Source of the DNA: Pseudomonadota bacterium
GTDB lineage: Bacteria > Pseudomonadota > Alphaproteobacteria > Azospirillales > Azospirillaceae
NCBI GenBank assembly: GCA_023411035.1
Contig: JAEYPE010000184.1
Location: 1 to 52,850, forward strand
DNA length: 52,850 bases
Direction of reading: 5' to 3'
Shown: positions 26,051 to 34,711 of the stretch, piece by piece
How positions within the stretch are numbered: the stretch's first letter is position 1
How the letters are laid out: every line of letters begins with the position of its first letter
Made by a program: the position numbers and the translations under genes
The notes under the pieces: generated by a model
Databases searched by the model: none
The model's input: the letters and a program-made list of their open reading frames with translations, nothing else
Told to the model about the DNA's origin: nothing

Positions 26051-26080
26051 ATTATAAGGAAGCCTTACGAAATACGGCAA
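26051..26080 (-). promoter_or_regulatory. marR promoter with embedded operator
   Basis: On the minus strand TTGCCG (26080–26075), 18 bases, then TATAAT (26056–26051). Between and overlapping the −10 is TAAGG AAG CCTTA (26055–26067), an inverted repeat suited to a MarR dimer. The predicted start of transcription falls on or next to the ATG. Confidence 0.65.
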
Positions 26081-26418
26081 CCGCCGGCGGCGCAGAGCGG
26101 TCATGCCGCTGTGCCATAGCCCCGCCGCAAGGCCGTGCGGCCATGGTCAGGCCGGCGCAAAACGAAGCTGACGCGATAAATAGTCGCAGTTTGAAAATCT
26201 GTTGCGGACCCACCACCGCAAGACGTAGGTTTCCCCACCTTGGCAGCAGCAATGGGTGCTCCGTGGTCCGCGCCACCGCCATCGGAACTGCGCATCGACC
26301 GGACGAAGACCGGCCCACCCCTTTACGTCGGGGGCACGCCCTTAATGGCCGCAGCATGCACCACATAGGTATACTTACGGATTACTGGCGAACCCCGGCT
26401 TTTGCTACACCCCTGCCC

Positions 26419-26784
26419 TCACCCGGGTTTTCCGGGCGTGATGTTCGGCGGCGGCGGGGCTTCCATGGGGGTCGGCAGCATCTTCTTCGCGGCCTCGCGG
26501 TCCTGGGCCAGACGGTCCAGATCCTGCCGGCGCTCCGCCTCCGTCCGCAGATCAGTGGGGCGTGGCGGAACGGTGCCGAGATTTGGGTATTCGCGGTTTT
26601 GGCCGGACAGGCCGCGCACCGGCGACTCATCGCTGGGCACGTCGCGACCCGTGACGGCGCCGATCAGCCCGGTGTCGAGAACGCGGTCGCTGCAGGCGGT
26701 CAGTGCCAGAACAACCAGAACGGACAATGCCGGACCCAACCGAACCGTCCTGACCGCCATGCCGCGTCGGATACCCATTTCCAT
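26419..26784 (-). CDS. Small lipoprotein
   Basis: About 121 residues. The signal sequence runs to a lipobox, LALTAC, with lipidation at C31 if the ATG at 26784 is used. That start has GGAG nine bases upstream; an internal ATG at 26760 would also give a good signal. The mature part is short, charged and Pro-rich (MEAPPPPNITPG at the end), probably extended. Function unknown. Divergent from phaC, 233 bases away. Confidence 0.75.
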   Translation of the reverse strand: MEMGIRRGMAVRTVRLGPALSVLVVLALTACSDRVLDTGLIGAVTGRDVPSDESPVRGLSGQNREYPNLGTVPPRPTDLRTEAERRQDLDRLAQDREAAKKMLPTPMEAPPPPNITPGKPG

Positions 26785-27017
26785 TCTGCGAACTCCACAT
26801 CCGGACCCATCCAGCCGCTTGAACGGTGGTGGGCGAAATGAAATCTTCATACGAGAGGTGTATGACGGCCCTCGGCTCGAACGGACATAGCATAGACTGT
26901 CCAAGATGCCAGGACCGGACCGCACTCGGACCGAACAGACTTCCGGCAGGCATTGTATAAACCGCACAACGTCCCTCCTGAAGCCTAAAACTTGCGTAAA
27001 GAAGAAGGACCGCACCA

Positions 27018-28817
27018 ATGGCCGAAAACCAGGCCCCTGACGTCAAGCTTCCCGACCCGGTCGAGATGTCGCGGGCGATGACCCGCATCGCCGAGCAGAG
27101 CCAGCGGCTGGTCACCGAATTCCTGTCCCGTCAGGCCTCGGACGGTGTCGGCGCGAAGAATCCCGACCCGATGGGCGTCGGCAATGCCTTCCTGGAAATG
27201 ACCACGCGCATGATGGCCGACCCGGCCAAGCTGATGAAGGCGCAGATGACGCTGTGGCAGGACTACCTGACCCTGTGGCAGCGCACCACCCAGCGCCTTC
27301 TCGGCCAGGAGGCCCAGCCGGTCATCGCCCCGGCGAAGGACGACCGCCGCTTCAAGGATTCGGCCTGGGACGAGAACACCCTCTTCGACTTCATCAAGCA
27401 GTCCTACCTGCTGAGCGCCCGGTGGATGCAGTCCACGGTCAACGAGGTGGACGGGCTGGACGACCACACCGCCAAGAAGGTGGACTTCTACACCCGCCAG
27501 TTCGTGGACGCGATGGCGCCCTCCAACTTCGTCATGACGAATCCGGAGGTGCTGCGCACGACCATCGAGACGGGCGGCGAGAATCTGGTGAAGGGCCTTG
27601 AGCATCTGCTGAAGGACCTGGAGCGCGGCAAGGGCGAGCTGCGCATCTCCATGACCGACTACGACGCGTTCCAGGTCGGCAAGAACATCGCCGTCACGCC
27701 GGGCAAGGTCGTCTTCCAGACCGATCTGATGCAGCTCATCCAGTACACCCCGACCACGCCGGAGGTGAACAAGCGGCCGCTGATGATCGTGCCGCCCTGG
27801 ATCAACAAGTACTACATCCTGGATCTGCGCGAGAAGAACAGCTTCATCAAGTGGGCGGTGGACCAGGGCCACACGGTCTTCGTCCTGTCCTGGGTCAACC
27901 CGGACGAGAAGCTGGCCCAGAAGGGCTTCGAAGACTACATGTTCGAAGGCCCGCTGGCCGCGCTGGACGCCATCGAGAAGGTGACCGGCGAGAAGGACGT
28001 GAACGCCATCGGCTACTGCCTGGGCGGTACGCTGCTGGCCTCCACGCTGGCCTACATGGCGGCCAAGAAGGACGACCGCATCAAGTCGGCCACCTTCTTC
28101 ACCACCATGCTGGACTTCACGGAAGCCGGCGAGCTGTCGGTCTTCATCGACGAGGAGCAGCTCACCTTCATCGAGAGCCAGATGGCCGAGCAAGGCTATC
28201 TCGACGGCTCGAAGATGGCGACCACCTTCAACATGCTGCGCGCCAACGACCTGATCTGGTCGTTCGTGGTGAACAACTACCTGCTGGGCAAGGACCCCTT
28301 CCCGTTCGACCTGCTGTATTGGAACAGCGATTCCACCCGCATGCCGGCGGCGATGCACAGCTTCTACCTGCGCAACATGTACCAGAAGAACCTTCTGGCG
28401 CAGCCGGGTGCCGTGACGCTGGGCGGCGTGCCGATCGACCTGCGCAACGTGAAGACCCCGTCCTTCTTCCTGTCGGCCCGCGAGGACCACATCGCCCCGT
28501 GGAAGTCCACCTACATGGGCGCCCACCTGTTCTCCGGCCCGGTGAAGTTCGTCCTGGCGGCCTCCGGCCACATCGCCGGCGTGGTGAACCCGCCCGCCGC
28601 CGGGAAGTATTGCTACTGGACCAACGCCAAGCTGCCGAAGGCTTCGGACGATTGGCTGAAGTCGTCGGAGCAGACCCCCGGTTCCTGGTGGCCGGAGTGG
28701 AACAAGTGGGTTTCCACCTTCTCCGAAGGCAAGGTCCCGGCCCGCGATCCGGAAAAGGGCGGCCTGCCGGCCCTGGAGGAAGCGCCCGGCTCCTACGCCA
28801 AGGTGCGCATCGTCTGA
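27018..28817 (+). CDS. phaC: Class I poly(3-hydroxyalkanoate) synthase
   Basis: A 599-residue polymerase that builds polyhydroxybutyrate from 3-hydroxybutyryl-CoA at the granule surface. The catalytic triad is C334 (lipase-like box GYCLGG), D490 (SAREDHIAPW) and H518 (ASGHIAGVVNPP), equal to C319–D480–H508 of the Cupriavidus enzyme. The N-terminal 200 residues form the class I lead domain. ATG 27018 follows AAGAAGGA. No phaA, phaB, phaP or phaR adjoins it, so the rest of the pathway lies elsewhere; the genome may also carry more than one phaC, as Azospirillum does. Confidence 0.97.
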   Translation: MAENQAPDVKLPDPVEMSRAMTRIAEQSQRLVTEFLSRQASDGVGAKNPDPMGVGNAFLEMTTRMMADPAKLMKAQMTLWQDYLTLWQRTTQRLLGQEAQPVIAPAKDDRRFKDSAWDENTLFDFIKQSYLLSARWMQSTVNEVDGLDDHTAKKVDFYTRQFVDAMAPSNFVMTNPEVLRTTIETGGENLVKGLEHLLKDLERGKGELRISMTDYDAFQVGKNIAVTPGKVVFQTDLMQLIQYTPTTPEVNKRPLMIVPPWINKYYILDLREKNSFIKWAVDQGHTVFVLSWVNPDEKLAQKGFEDYMFEGPLAALDAIEKVTGEKDVNAIGYCLGGTLLASTLAYMAAKKDDRIKSATFFTTMLDFTEAGELSVFIDEEQLTFIESQMAEQGYLDGSKMATTFNMLRANDLIWSFVVNNYLLGKDPFPFDLLYWNSDSTRMPAAMHSFYLRNMYQKNLLAQPGAVTLGGVPIDLRNVKTPSFFLSAREDHIAPWKSTYMGAHLFSGPVKFVLAASGHIAGVVNPPAAGKYCYWTNAKLPKASDDWLKSSEQTPGSWWPEWNKWVSTFSEGKVPARDPEKGGLPALEEAPGSYAKVRIV

Positions 28818-28887
28818 GGACAGGACGCGCCGGGGGGCGGATCACCGCTCCCCGGAGGCTTCTCCCGATATGAATTCGCCCAATAAG

Positions 28888-28920
28888 AAAAGGCCCCGGA
28901 CGATTGTCCGGGGCCTTTTC
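28888..28920. terminator. Bidirectional terminator after phaC
   Basis: AAAAGGCCCCGGAC, loop GATT, GTCCGGGGCCTTTT: a 14-base-pair perfect stem with A and T runs on its sides. Confidence 0.92.
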
Positions 28921-28933
28921 CTTATCCGGCGAA

Positions 28934-28956
28934 AGCCCCGGAGCAAGTCCGGGGCT
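28934..28956. terminator. Second hairpin before the OmpA-like gene end
   Basis: AGCCCCGGA, loop GCAAG, TCCGGGGCT. It repeats the core of the preceding hairpin (CCCCGGA/TCCGGGG) and probably insulates the convergent phaC and OmpA-like genes. Confidence 0.6.
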
Positions 28957-28982
28957 CGTGTCCCATAAGGGAACCCGGCGCC

Positions 28983-29570
28983 TTACGACGACGGGGCGTT
29001 CACACCGCGCGGCAGGATCTGCGCACGGCGGTTCGACGGCTCGCGCACGTTCGGGCCGGTCTGCACCAGGAGCTGGCTCTCGCCCTTGCCCTCGGTGGTG
29101 ATGGCGCCCGCCGGGATGCCCTTGGTGACCAGGGCCTGCTTCACCGCCTCGGCGCGACGGACCGACAGGCGCTGGTTGTAGGCCGGCGAACCCGAGGTGT
29201 CGGTGTGGCCGATGACGTGGACGCGGGCGTTGGCGCCCTTGCCGATGGCGGCCGCGGCGTCGCCGATGACGCGCTCGGCAGCCGGGGTCACGTTGGCCTT
29301 ATCCCAGTCGAAGAACACCAGGTATTCGGTCTGGGCGCGGGCGGCCGGGGCCGGGGCGACCGCCGGAGCGGCAGCCGGCGGGCACTGGTAGCTGCCCTGA
29401 TGGATGACGTAGCCGCCGTCAGCCGTACGGACCGGGGTGTTGTTCCAGCCGATGACCGGGTTGCACCACTCGGCGGTGTCGGCGCTCTGGGCCTGAGCCC
29501 CGGCGGTGAGGCCGAAGGCGACGACGGCGGCCGGCACGACGGCCATGGTTGCGCGGAAGAAGCTGTTCAT
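28983..29570 (-). CDS. OmpA-family peptidoglycan-binding outer membrane protein
   Basis: 195 residues. Signal peptide with cleavage near AQA|QS (residue 27). A Cys-containing N-terminal part (two Cys, possibly disulfide-bonded) and an Ala/Pro linker lead to an OmpA C-terminal domain (about 80–190). The domain keeps VIGHTDTSGSPAYNQRLSVR and SNRRAQI, which bind diaminopimelate in peptidoglycan. It has no beta-barrel, so it is a periplasmic, wall-anchored protein. ATG has GGAG upstream. Confidence 0.92.
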   Translation of the reverse strand: MNSFFRATMAVVPAAVVAFGLTAGAQAQSADTAEWCNPVIGWNNTPVRTADGGYVIHQGSYQCPPAAAPAVAPAPAARAQTEYLVFFDWDKANVTPAAERVIGDAAAAIGKGANARVHVIGHTDTSGSPAYNQRLSVRRAEAVKQALVTKGIPAGAITTEGKGESQLLVQTGPNVREPSNRRAQILPRGVNAPSS

Positions 29571-29638
29571 TTCTCCACTCCCTAAGAGACACTCACCCTA
29601 CCGCCTGGCTTGCGGAGGACGAATCGCACAAACGATAG

Positions 29639-29666
29639 GACATATCGCGTGCAGGAAACGTGACAA
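29639..29666 (-). promoter_or_regulatory. Probable sigma-70-type promoter of the OmpA-like gene
   Basis: Minus strand TTGTCA, 16 bases, TATGTC, placed about 70 bases upstream of the ATG. Confidence 0.45.
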
Positions 29667-29783
29667 AACGCGAAACATGTGGGGTTTGTCCACGTTCAAA
29701 CATACCCTTCGGAAGTCCTACACGTTTCGTGCCGGTGTCACTGTTGCTAGTATGCCACAGTGCGGCGTCGCACTAAAGAGGTA

Positions 29784-30302
29784 TTAGCCCTCTCTGTAGA
29801 TTTGGGCAAGCCTCACGTAGTTCCGGACGTTTACGGGGAAGAAAGAAACGTCTTTTTCCGTTAGTGCACGCACGGGTCTTGCGGGACTTCCGGCCCAGAG
29901 TTGCCCTGACGTCACACGCTTGCCGGGTGTCACAAGGGCCCCCGCGGCCACCATGGCCCCCGACTCGACATAGGCCCCGTCCATGACGCAGGCCTGCATG
30001 CCGATGAAGCAGCCGCTGTCCAGCGTGCAGGCGTGCAACAGGGCCATATGGCCGATCGACACGTCGTCGCCGATGTAGGTCCCCTGCCCCGCCGAGGCGA
30101 CGTGGACGACCGTCCCGTCCTGGATGTTGGTGCGGGCACCGATCCGGATCTCGTTCACATCGCCGCGGATGGTGCAGCCGAACCAGACGCTGCTGTCCGG
30201 CCCGATCTCCACATCGCCGATGACCGAGGCCGTGGGGGCCACATAGACGCTCGGGTCGATCTTTGGAAGCGTGCCCTGGAAGGGCAGGATCAGACCGGAC
30301 AT
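29784..30302 (-). CDS. Gamma-class carbonic anhydrase-like hexapeptide protein
   Basis: A 172-residue left-handed beta-helix protein (YrdA/PaaY/CaiE group). The hexapeptide repeats run from about residue 25 to 140, and all three zinc histidines are present: H67, H85 and H90 (TVVHVA, SIGHMALLH). Catalytic role is likely but unproven for this branch. Its start lies 16 bases after argC, so the two form an operon. Followed by a small hairpin (AGTGCG/CGCACT, 29759–29774). Confidence 0.93.
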   Translation of the reverse strand: MSGLILPFQGTLPKIDPSVYVAPTASVIGDVEIGPDSSVWFGCTIRGDVNEIRIGARTNIQDGTVVHVASAGQGTYIGDDVSIGHMALLHACTLDSGCFIGMQACVMDGAYVESGAMVAAGALVTPGKRVTSGQLWAGSPARPVRALTEKDVSFFPVNVRNYVRLAQIYREG

Positions 30303-30318
30303 GCGGGCGTCCTTCCTG

Positions 30319-31371
30319 TTACGGGAACAGCGGGGCCTGCTCCAGCCCCGTGGTTTCGCCCAGGCCGAACATGACGTTCATGTTCTGGATAGCCTGGCCG
30401 GAGGCGCCCTTCACCAGATTGTCGATGACCGACACGATGATGGCGCCGCGCGGGGTGCGGTCGGGGAAGACGCCGATCAGCGCCTGGTTGGAGGCACGGA
30501 CATGGCGCGTCGCCGGGGCGATGCCGGCGGGCGTGACGTTCACGAAGGGCTCCGATTCGTAGCGCTTGCTCAGCGTCGCGCGCAGGTCGTCGGCGGTGAC
30601 GCCCTCGGCCATGCGGACATAGATCGTCGCCATCATGCCGCGGTTCATCGGGACGAGGTGCGGCGTGAAGCTGACCGTCACCGGACGCCCGGCGGCCAGC
30701 CGCAGTTCCTGCTCGATCTCCGGCATGTGGCGGTGGTGGCCGACGCCGTAGGCGTTGAAGCCCTCCGACACCTCGGTGAACAGGTTCTGCTGCTTGGCGT
30801 CGCGCCCGGCGCCCGACACGCCCGACTTGGCGTCGATCACGATTCCGCCCGGCTCGACCAGCTCATCCATCAGCAGAGGCAGCAGTGCCAGCAGCGAGCA
30901 GGTGGGGTAGCAGCCGGGGTTGGCGACCACGCGCGCCTTGCGCACGCCCTGCCGGTTGAATTCGGTCAAACCGTAGGCGACCTCCTTCTGAAGCTCCACG
31001 GCGCGGTGCTCATGCCCGTACCAGGTGGCGTATTCGGCGGGGTCGGACAGACGGAAGTCGGCGGACAGGTCCACCACCTTGACGTTGCGCGGCAGGCCGG
31101 CGATGACCTCCTGCGTGGTGCCGTGCGGCAGGGCGCAGAACACGGCGTCCAGCTTGTCCCACGCGACCTCTTCGATCTTCACGAGGCCGGGCAGGTTGAA
31201 CTGGGCCAGATGCGGGAAGACCTCCGCCATGGACTTCCCCGCCTGTCGCTCCGCCGTCAGCGCGCAGATTTCCACGCCGGGATGGCGCAGAAGCATGCGC
31301 ACCAGCTCGGCGCCGGTGTAACCGGACGCACCGAGGATGCCGACGCGGATCGGGGAAGTACTGTTGGCCAT
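30319..31371 (-). CDS. argC: N-acetyl-gamma-glutamyl-phosphate reductase
   Basis: 350 residues, third step of arginine synthesis (NADPH-dependent). NADP site RVGILGASGYTGAELVR at the N-terminus; catalytic C154 in VANPGCYPT; catalytic-loop HRHMPEIEQEL in the C-terminal domain. The start MANSTSPIRVG at 31371 is preferred over an in-frame ATG at 31431, which lies inside the rpsI terminator. First gene of an operon with the gamma carbonic anhydrase. Confidence 0.96.
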   Translation of the reverse strand: MANSTSPIRVGILGASGYTGAELVRMLLRHPGVEICALTAERQAGKSMAEVFPHLAQFNLPGLVKIEEVAWDKLDAVFCALPHGTTQEVIAGLPRNVKVVDLSADFRLSDPAEYATWYGHEHRAVELQKEVAYGLTEFNRQGVRKARVVANPGCYPTCSLLALLPLLMDELVEPGGIVIDAKSGVSGAGRDAKQQNLFTEVSEGFNAYGVGHHRHMPEIEQELRLAAGRPVTVSFTPHLVPMNRGMMATIYVRMAEGVTADDLRATLSKRYESEPFVNVTPAGIAPATRHVRASNQALIGVFPDRTPRGAIIVSVIDNLVKGASGQAIQNMNVMFGLGETTGLEQAPLFP

Positions 31372-31430
31372 GGAAGTTGTTCCTTTTGACGCACGAGGAT
31401 GGGCACGGAACGGAATAGGCGCATGAAACA

Positions 31431-31460
31431 AAGAAAGGGGCGCCCCGTCGGGACGCCCCT
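31431..31460 (-). terminator. Terminator of the rplM–rpsI operon
   Basis: Minus strand GGGGCGTCCC GAC GGGGCGCCCC, then TTTCTTTG: a 10-pair stem (one G·T) and a T-rich tail, 36 bases after the rpsI stop. Confidence 0.85.
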
Positions 31461-31495
31461 CGCTTGTACAGTAGAAACGCGGGACCGCGGTAGCT

Positions 31496-31978
31496 TTAGC
31501 GCTTCGAGAACTGGAAGCTGCGGCGGGCCTTGGCCTTGCCGTACTTCTTACGCTCGACGACGCGGGCGTCGCGGGTCAGGAAGCCGGCGGCCTTCAGCGG
31601 CGGACGGAGCGCCGGCTCGAAGTAGGTCAGGGCCTTGGAGATGCCGTGACGGACCGCACCGGCCTGACCGGACAGACCACCGCCGGTCACCGTGACCATC
31701 ACGTCGAACTGGTCGACGCGGTCGGTGATGCCGAAGGGCTGGGCGATCATCATGCGCAGCACCGGACGGGCGAAGTAGACTTCCTGGTCGCGGCCGTTGA
31801 CAACGATCTTGCCGGAGCCCGGCTTGATCCACACGCGGGCGACGGCGTCCTTGCGCTTGCCGGTGGCGTAGGCGCGGCCCTGCGCGTCCAGCTTCGGAGC
31901 GGCGTCCTCGGCGGAAACGGCGGCCGGAGCGGCGGCGATGTCCTTCAGGCCGGAAAGGGTGGTGGTAACCTGAGCCAT
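31496..31978 (-). CDS. rpsI: 30S ribosomal protein S9
   Basis: 160 residues. The conserved core begins at about residue 35 (GRAYATGKRKDAVARVW) and ends with the invariant FQFSKR tail that reaches the P-site tRNA. An N-terminal extension of about 30 Ala-rich residues is usual in this group. Four bases after rplM; a single operon. Confidence 0.98.
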   Translation of the reverse strand: MAQVTTTLSGLKDIAAAPAAVSAEDAAPKLDAQGRAYATGKRKDAVARVWIKPGSGKIVVNGRDQEVYFARPVLRMMIAQPFGITDRVDQFDVMVTVTGGGLSGQAGAVRHGISKALTYFEPALRPPLKAAGFLTRDARVVERKKYGKAKARRSFQFSKR

Positions 31979-31982
31979 TGGA

Positions 31983-32447
31983 TTACGCGCTCCGCTTATT
32001 CTTCGGGTTCATGGCCGCAACGTCGATGGCGACCGGCTGCTGCGCCTCATGCGGGTGGGCGGCGCCCTTGTAGACCTTCAGGTGGGTCATCACCTTGCGA
32101 CCGAGCGGACCGCGCGGAACCATGCGCTCCACGGCCTTCTCGATCACGCGCTCCGGATACTTGCCGTCCAGGATCTGGCCCTTGGAACGGCCCTTGATGC
32201 CGCCCGGATAACCGGTGTGCCAGTAGAAGATGTCGTCCTGACGCTTGTTGCCGGTCAGCTTCACCTTCTCCGCGTTGATCACGACGACATGGTCGCCGCA
32301 ATCCATGTGCGGGGTGTAGGTCGGCTTGTTCTTGCCGCGCAGGATGTTCGCCAGGATGCTGGCAAGCCGGCCGAGAACGAGGCCGTCGGCATCGACGACG
32401 TACCACTTCTTCTCGATGTCGGTCGGCTTCAGATTGAAGGTCTTCAT
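31983..32447 (-). CDS. rplM: 50S ribosomal protein L13
   Basis: 154 residues from ATG 32447 (MKTFNLKPTDIEKKWYVVDA). A GTG two codons upstream is an alternative start. Signature segments GRLAS, DCGDHVVVINAEK and MVPRGPLGRK are present. Operon head with rpsI. Confidence 0.98.
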   Translation of the reverse strand: MKTFNLKPTDIEKKWYVVDADGLVLGRLASILANILRGKNKPTYTPHMDCGDHVVVINAEKVKLTGNKRQDDIFYWHTGYPGGIKGRSKGQILDGKYPERVIEKAVERMVPRGPLGRKVMTHLKVYKGAAHPHEAQQPVAIDVAAMNPKNKRSA

Positions 32448-32527
32448 CGCCACACTCGTTGACTAAACGTGGATCGGCGGGCCACCGATTCTGGACGTTC
32501 AATCCCCGGGGCGCCGAAGCGGCCGGT

Positions 32528-32556
32528 TTTGTACGTATTGCGCAGGCCGCTGTCAA
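32528..32556 (-). promoter_or_regulatory. rplM promoter
   Basis: Minus strand TTGACA, 17 bases, TACAAA, about 80 bases upstream of the rplM start. Matches a strong vegetative promoter, as expected for a ribosomal operon. Confidence 0.75.
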
Positions 32557-32593
32557 CGGAAAAATTTTCATTTTAAATCAAGAGCTTGCAGCA

Positions 32594-32611
32594 GCGGTAT
32601 CATTTTACCGC
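32594..32611. terminator. Inverted repeat after the thioesterase gene
   Basis: GCGGTA TCATTT TACCGC, a perfect six-pair stem between the thioesterase stop and the rplM promoter. No T-run. Confidence 0.4.
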
Positions 32612-32642
32612 GAACGCAAAGTCGTTGATACCATTGGCGTTT

Positions 32643-33113
32643 TTAGTCAGCGTCCGGCGAATGGTATCCGGATACCGTAAGCGTCACGGGCTCGTGCGGC
32701 GGAATCGAATAGGTCCCGGTGGCGTGGGCCACGGGCTCCGGATCGCCTTCCGAGAACAGCAGGACTTCGCCATAGGCCAGCCGCTTGCCCATCTTCAGGA
32801 TGCGGCAATCCGCGGTGATGGCGACCGGGGCCGGGCGGCGCAGGAAATTGATGGTCATGCTGGTGGTCACCGCCAGTTCCACCCGCCCGATCAGGCTCAG
32901 CACCGCGGCGTAGAGCGCCACGTCGGCCAACCCGAACATCGCCGGACCGGTCACCGTGCCGCCGGGACGCACGAAGCTGTCGTTGTAGGGCAGCTTCATG
33001 CGCACGGTGCCGGCGCCGAGCTGTTCGATGGAGATTCCGTAATTGCCGACCAGCGGCACGCCCTCGCGGATCAGGGCCTCCAGTTCGTCGATGGACACTG
33101 CGGGCGCGTTCAT
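32643..33113 (-). CDS. Hotdog-fold thioesterase (PaaI/YbgC-like)
   Basis: 156 residues. The hotdog pattern is clear: SFVRPGGTVTGPAMFGLADVALYAAVL (41–67) with the catalytic-type acidic residue in the long helix, then TTSMTINFLRRP as the second strand pair. It hydrolyses acyl-CoA thioesters; substrate unknown. ATG has GAGGGA upstream. It reads toward rplM but is separated by a hairpin and the rplM promoter. The last codons contain a GGTATCCGGATACC palindrome. Confidence 0.87.
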   Translation of the reverse strand: MNAPAVSIDELEALIREGVPLVGNYGISIEQLGAGTVRMKLPYNDSFVRPGGTVTGPAMFGLADVALYAAVLSLIGRVELAVTTSMTINFLRRPAPVAITADCRILKMGKRLAYGEVLLFSEGDPEPVAHATGTYSIPPHEPVTLTVSGYHSPDAD

Positions 33114-33371
33114 TCCCTCACCTATGGCTTTTCTTATGGAGCGCCATCATGGCGGACATCGCCCATCCCGCCAAGCGCATCGCGCCGTCATCTATTTTAC
33201 AGATGGAGGCGGAATTCACGGCCCATTAATCTACAAAGTATATCAACAAAAAGGTTGAGTTGGCTTTCCCGTGCGCGTTAGATGGGCGGACCACACGCCC
33301 GGTTCCGTGACGGGGGCCGTCCGGGTACTGTGCCCCCCAACGATCGAAACACCCGGGAGAGTTGGACAGCG

Positions 33372-34178
33372 ATGAACGATACCCCGACCAACGCCATCGA
33401 CCGCGCGCCGCTGGTTCTCCGCCAGGATCGCGACGGGGTTGCCACCCTGACGCTGAACCGCCCGCAGGCGCGCAACGCCCTGTCCGTCGGGCTGATGAGC
33501 GCGCTTCAGGCGGAGCTGGACGCCATCCACCAGGACTCCTCCGTCCGCGTGGTGGTTCTGGCCGGGGCCGGTCCGGCCTTCTGCGCCGGGCACGACCTGA
33601 AGGAGATGCGCGCCAACCCCGATCGCGAGGCGTATGAGTCGCTGTTCGTGCAGTGCTCCCGCCTGATGCTGACGGTCAGCCGAATCCGCCAGCCGGTGAT
33701 CGCCAAGGTGCACGGAATCGCCACGGCGGCGGGCTGCCAGCTCGTCGCCACCTGCGACCTCGCCTATTGCGAGGACACGGCGCGCTTCGCCACGCCGGGC
33801 GTGAACATCGGCCTGTTCTGCTCCACCCCCATGGTGGCGCTGAGCCGTGCCGTGGGGCGCAAGGCGGCCATGGAAATGCTGCTGCTGGGCGACCTGATCG
33901 ATGCCGCCGAGGCGGAGCGCATCGGCCTCGTCAACCGCGCGGTGCCGGCGGACCGGCTCGACGCGACCGTGGCGGAGGCCGCCGGCAAGATCGCCGCGAA
34001 GTCGCCGTTGACGCTCGCCATCGGCAAGGAAGCCTTCTACCGCCAGATCGAACAGGATGTGGAGGACGCCTACGCCTACGCTGCCCGCGTGATGACCGAA
34101 AACATGCTGGCCCGCGACGCGGCGGAGGGCATCGACGCCTTTCTGCAAAAGCGCCCCCCGGTGTGGTGCGGCCAATGA
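33372..34178 (+). CDS. Enoyl-CoA hydratase/isomerase-family protein, ECHDC3-like
   Basis: 268 residues of crotonase fold. The oxyanion-hole segments are GPAFCAGHDLKEM and GIATAAGCQLVATCDLAYC. The two glutamates that perform hydration in classical enoyl-CoA hydratase are not there: the first position reads GCQL (Gln) and the second FATPGVNIGLFCSTP (Gly instead of Glu). This is the pattern of the ECHDC3 group, so hydratase activity is doubtful. Start ATG 33372; its ribosome binding site (GGGAGAG) is a little distant. Its stop overlaps the next start (ATGA), and metY follows, forming a three-gene operon. Confidence 0.9.
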   Translation: MNDTPTNAIDRAPLVLRQDRDGVATLTLNRPQARNALSVGLMSALQAELDAIHQDSSVRVVVLAGAGPAFCAGHDLKEMRANPDREAYESLFVQCSRLMLTVSRIRQPVIAKVHGIATAAGCQLVATCDLAYCEDTARFATPGVNIGLFCSTPMVALSRAVGRKAAMEMLLLGDLIDAAEAERIGLVNRAVPADRLDATVAEAAGKIAAKSPLTLAIGKEAFYRQIEQDVEDAYAYAARVMTENMLARDAAEGIDAFLQKRPPVWCGQ

Positions 34179-34693
34179 GCGGGACCGCGACGACCCACGA
34201 CGGCTACGGCGACGACTTCATCCGCGGCGTTCTGGATCGGGTGAAGACCATCGCCCTGGTCGGCGCGTCGAACGACCCGGTGAAGGCCAGCTTCATCGTG
34301 CTGAAGTACCTGCGCGACAAGGGCTACCGCGTCATCCCCGTCAACCCAAAGCTGGCCGGACAGACCATTCTGGGCGAGCCGGTCCATGCCCGCCTGACGG
34401 ACCTGCCGGAACCGCCGGACATGGTGGACATCTTCCGCAACGCCGCCGCCGCCGCGGGCGTGACGGAGGAGGCCATCGCCATCGGCGCCAAGGTGGTGTG
34501 GATGCAGTTGGGCGTCCGCAACGACGAGGCGGCGGCGCGGGCCGAGGCGGCGGGGCTGACCGTGGTCATGAACCGCTGCCCGAAGATCGAACTTCAGCGC
34601 CTGTTCCATGAGATCGGACGCATCGGCGTCAACTCCAACATCCTGTCGTCCAAGAAGGCCGCACCGGCCAAATCCTTCAAAAAGCTGATGTAA
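34175..34693 (+). CDS. CoA-binding domain protein (YccU-like)
   Basis: 172 residues of Rossmann-type CoA-binding domain, similar to the N-terminal part of succinyl-CoA synthetase alpha. TIALVGASNDPVKASFIVLKY (about 24–44) is the nucleotide loop, and VVWMQLGVRNDEAAARAEAAG and VMNRCPKIE follow, as in YccU. No catalytic domain. Translationally coupled to the ECHDC3-like gene (ATGA) and 18 bases before metY. Confidence 0.93.
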   Translation: MSGTATTHDGYGDDFIRGVLDRVKTIALVGASNDPVKASFIVLKYLRDKGYRVIPVNPKLAGQTILGEPVHARLTDLPEPPDMVDIFRNAAAAAGVTEEAIAIGAKVVWMQLGVRNDEAAARAEAAGLTVVMNRCPKIELQRLFHEIGRIGVNSNILSSKKAAPAKSFKKLM

Positions 34694-34711
34694 GAAACAG
34701 AGGAAGCCATC

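Noticed and set aside
33114..33371. SAM-II riboswitch upstream of the metY operon
   Set aside because: This riboswitch often precedes met genes in alphaproteobacteria, but I could not find its conserved pseudoknot segments in this interval or directly before metY.
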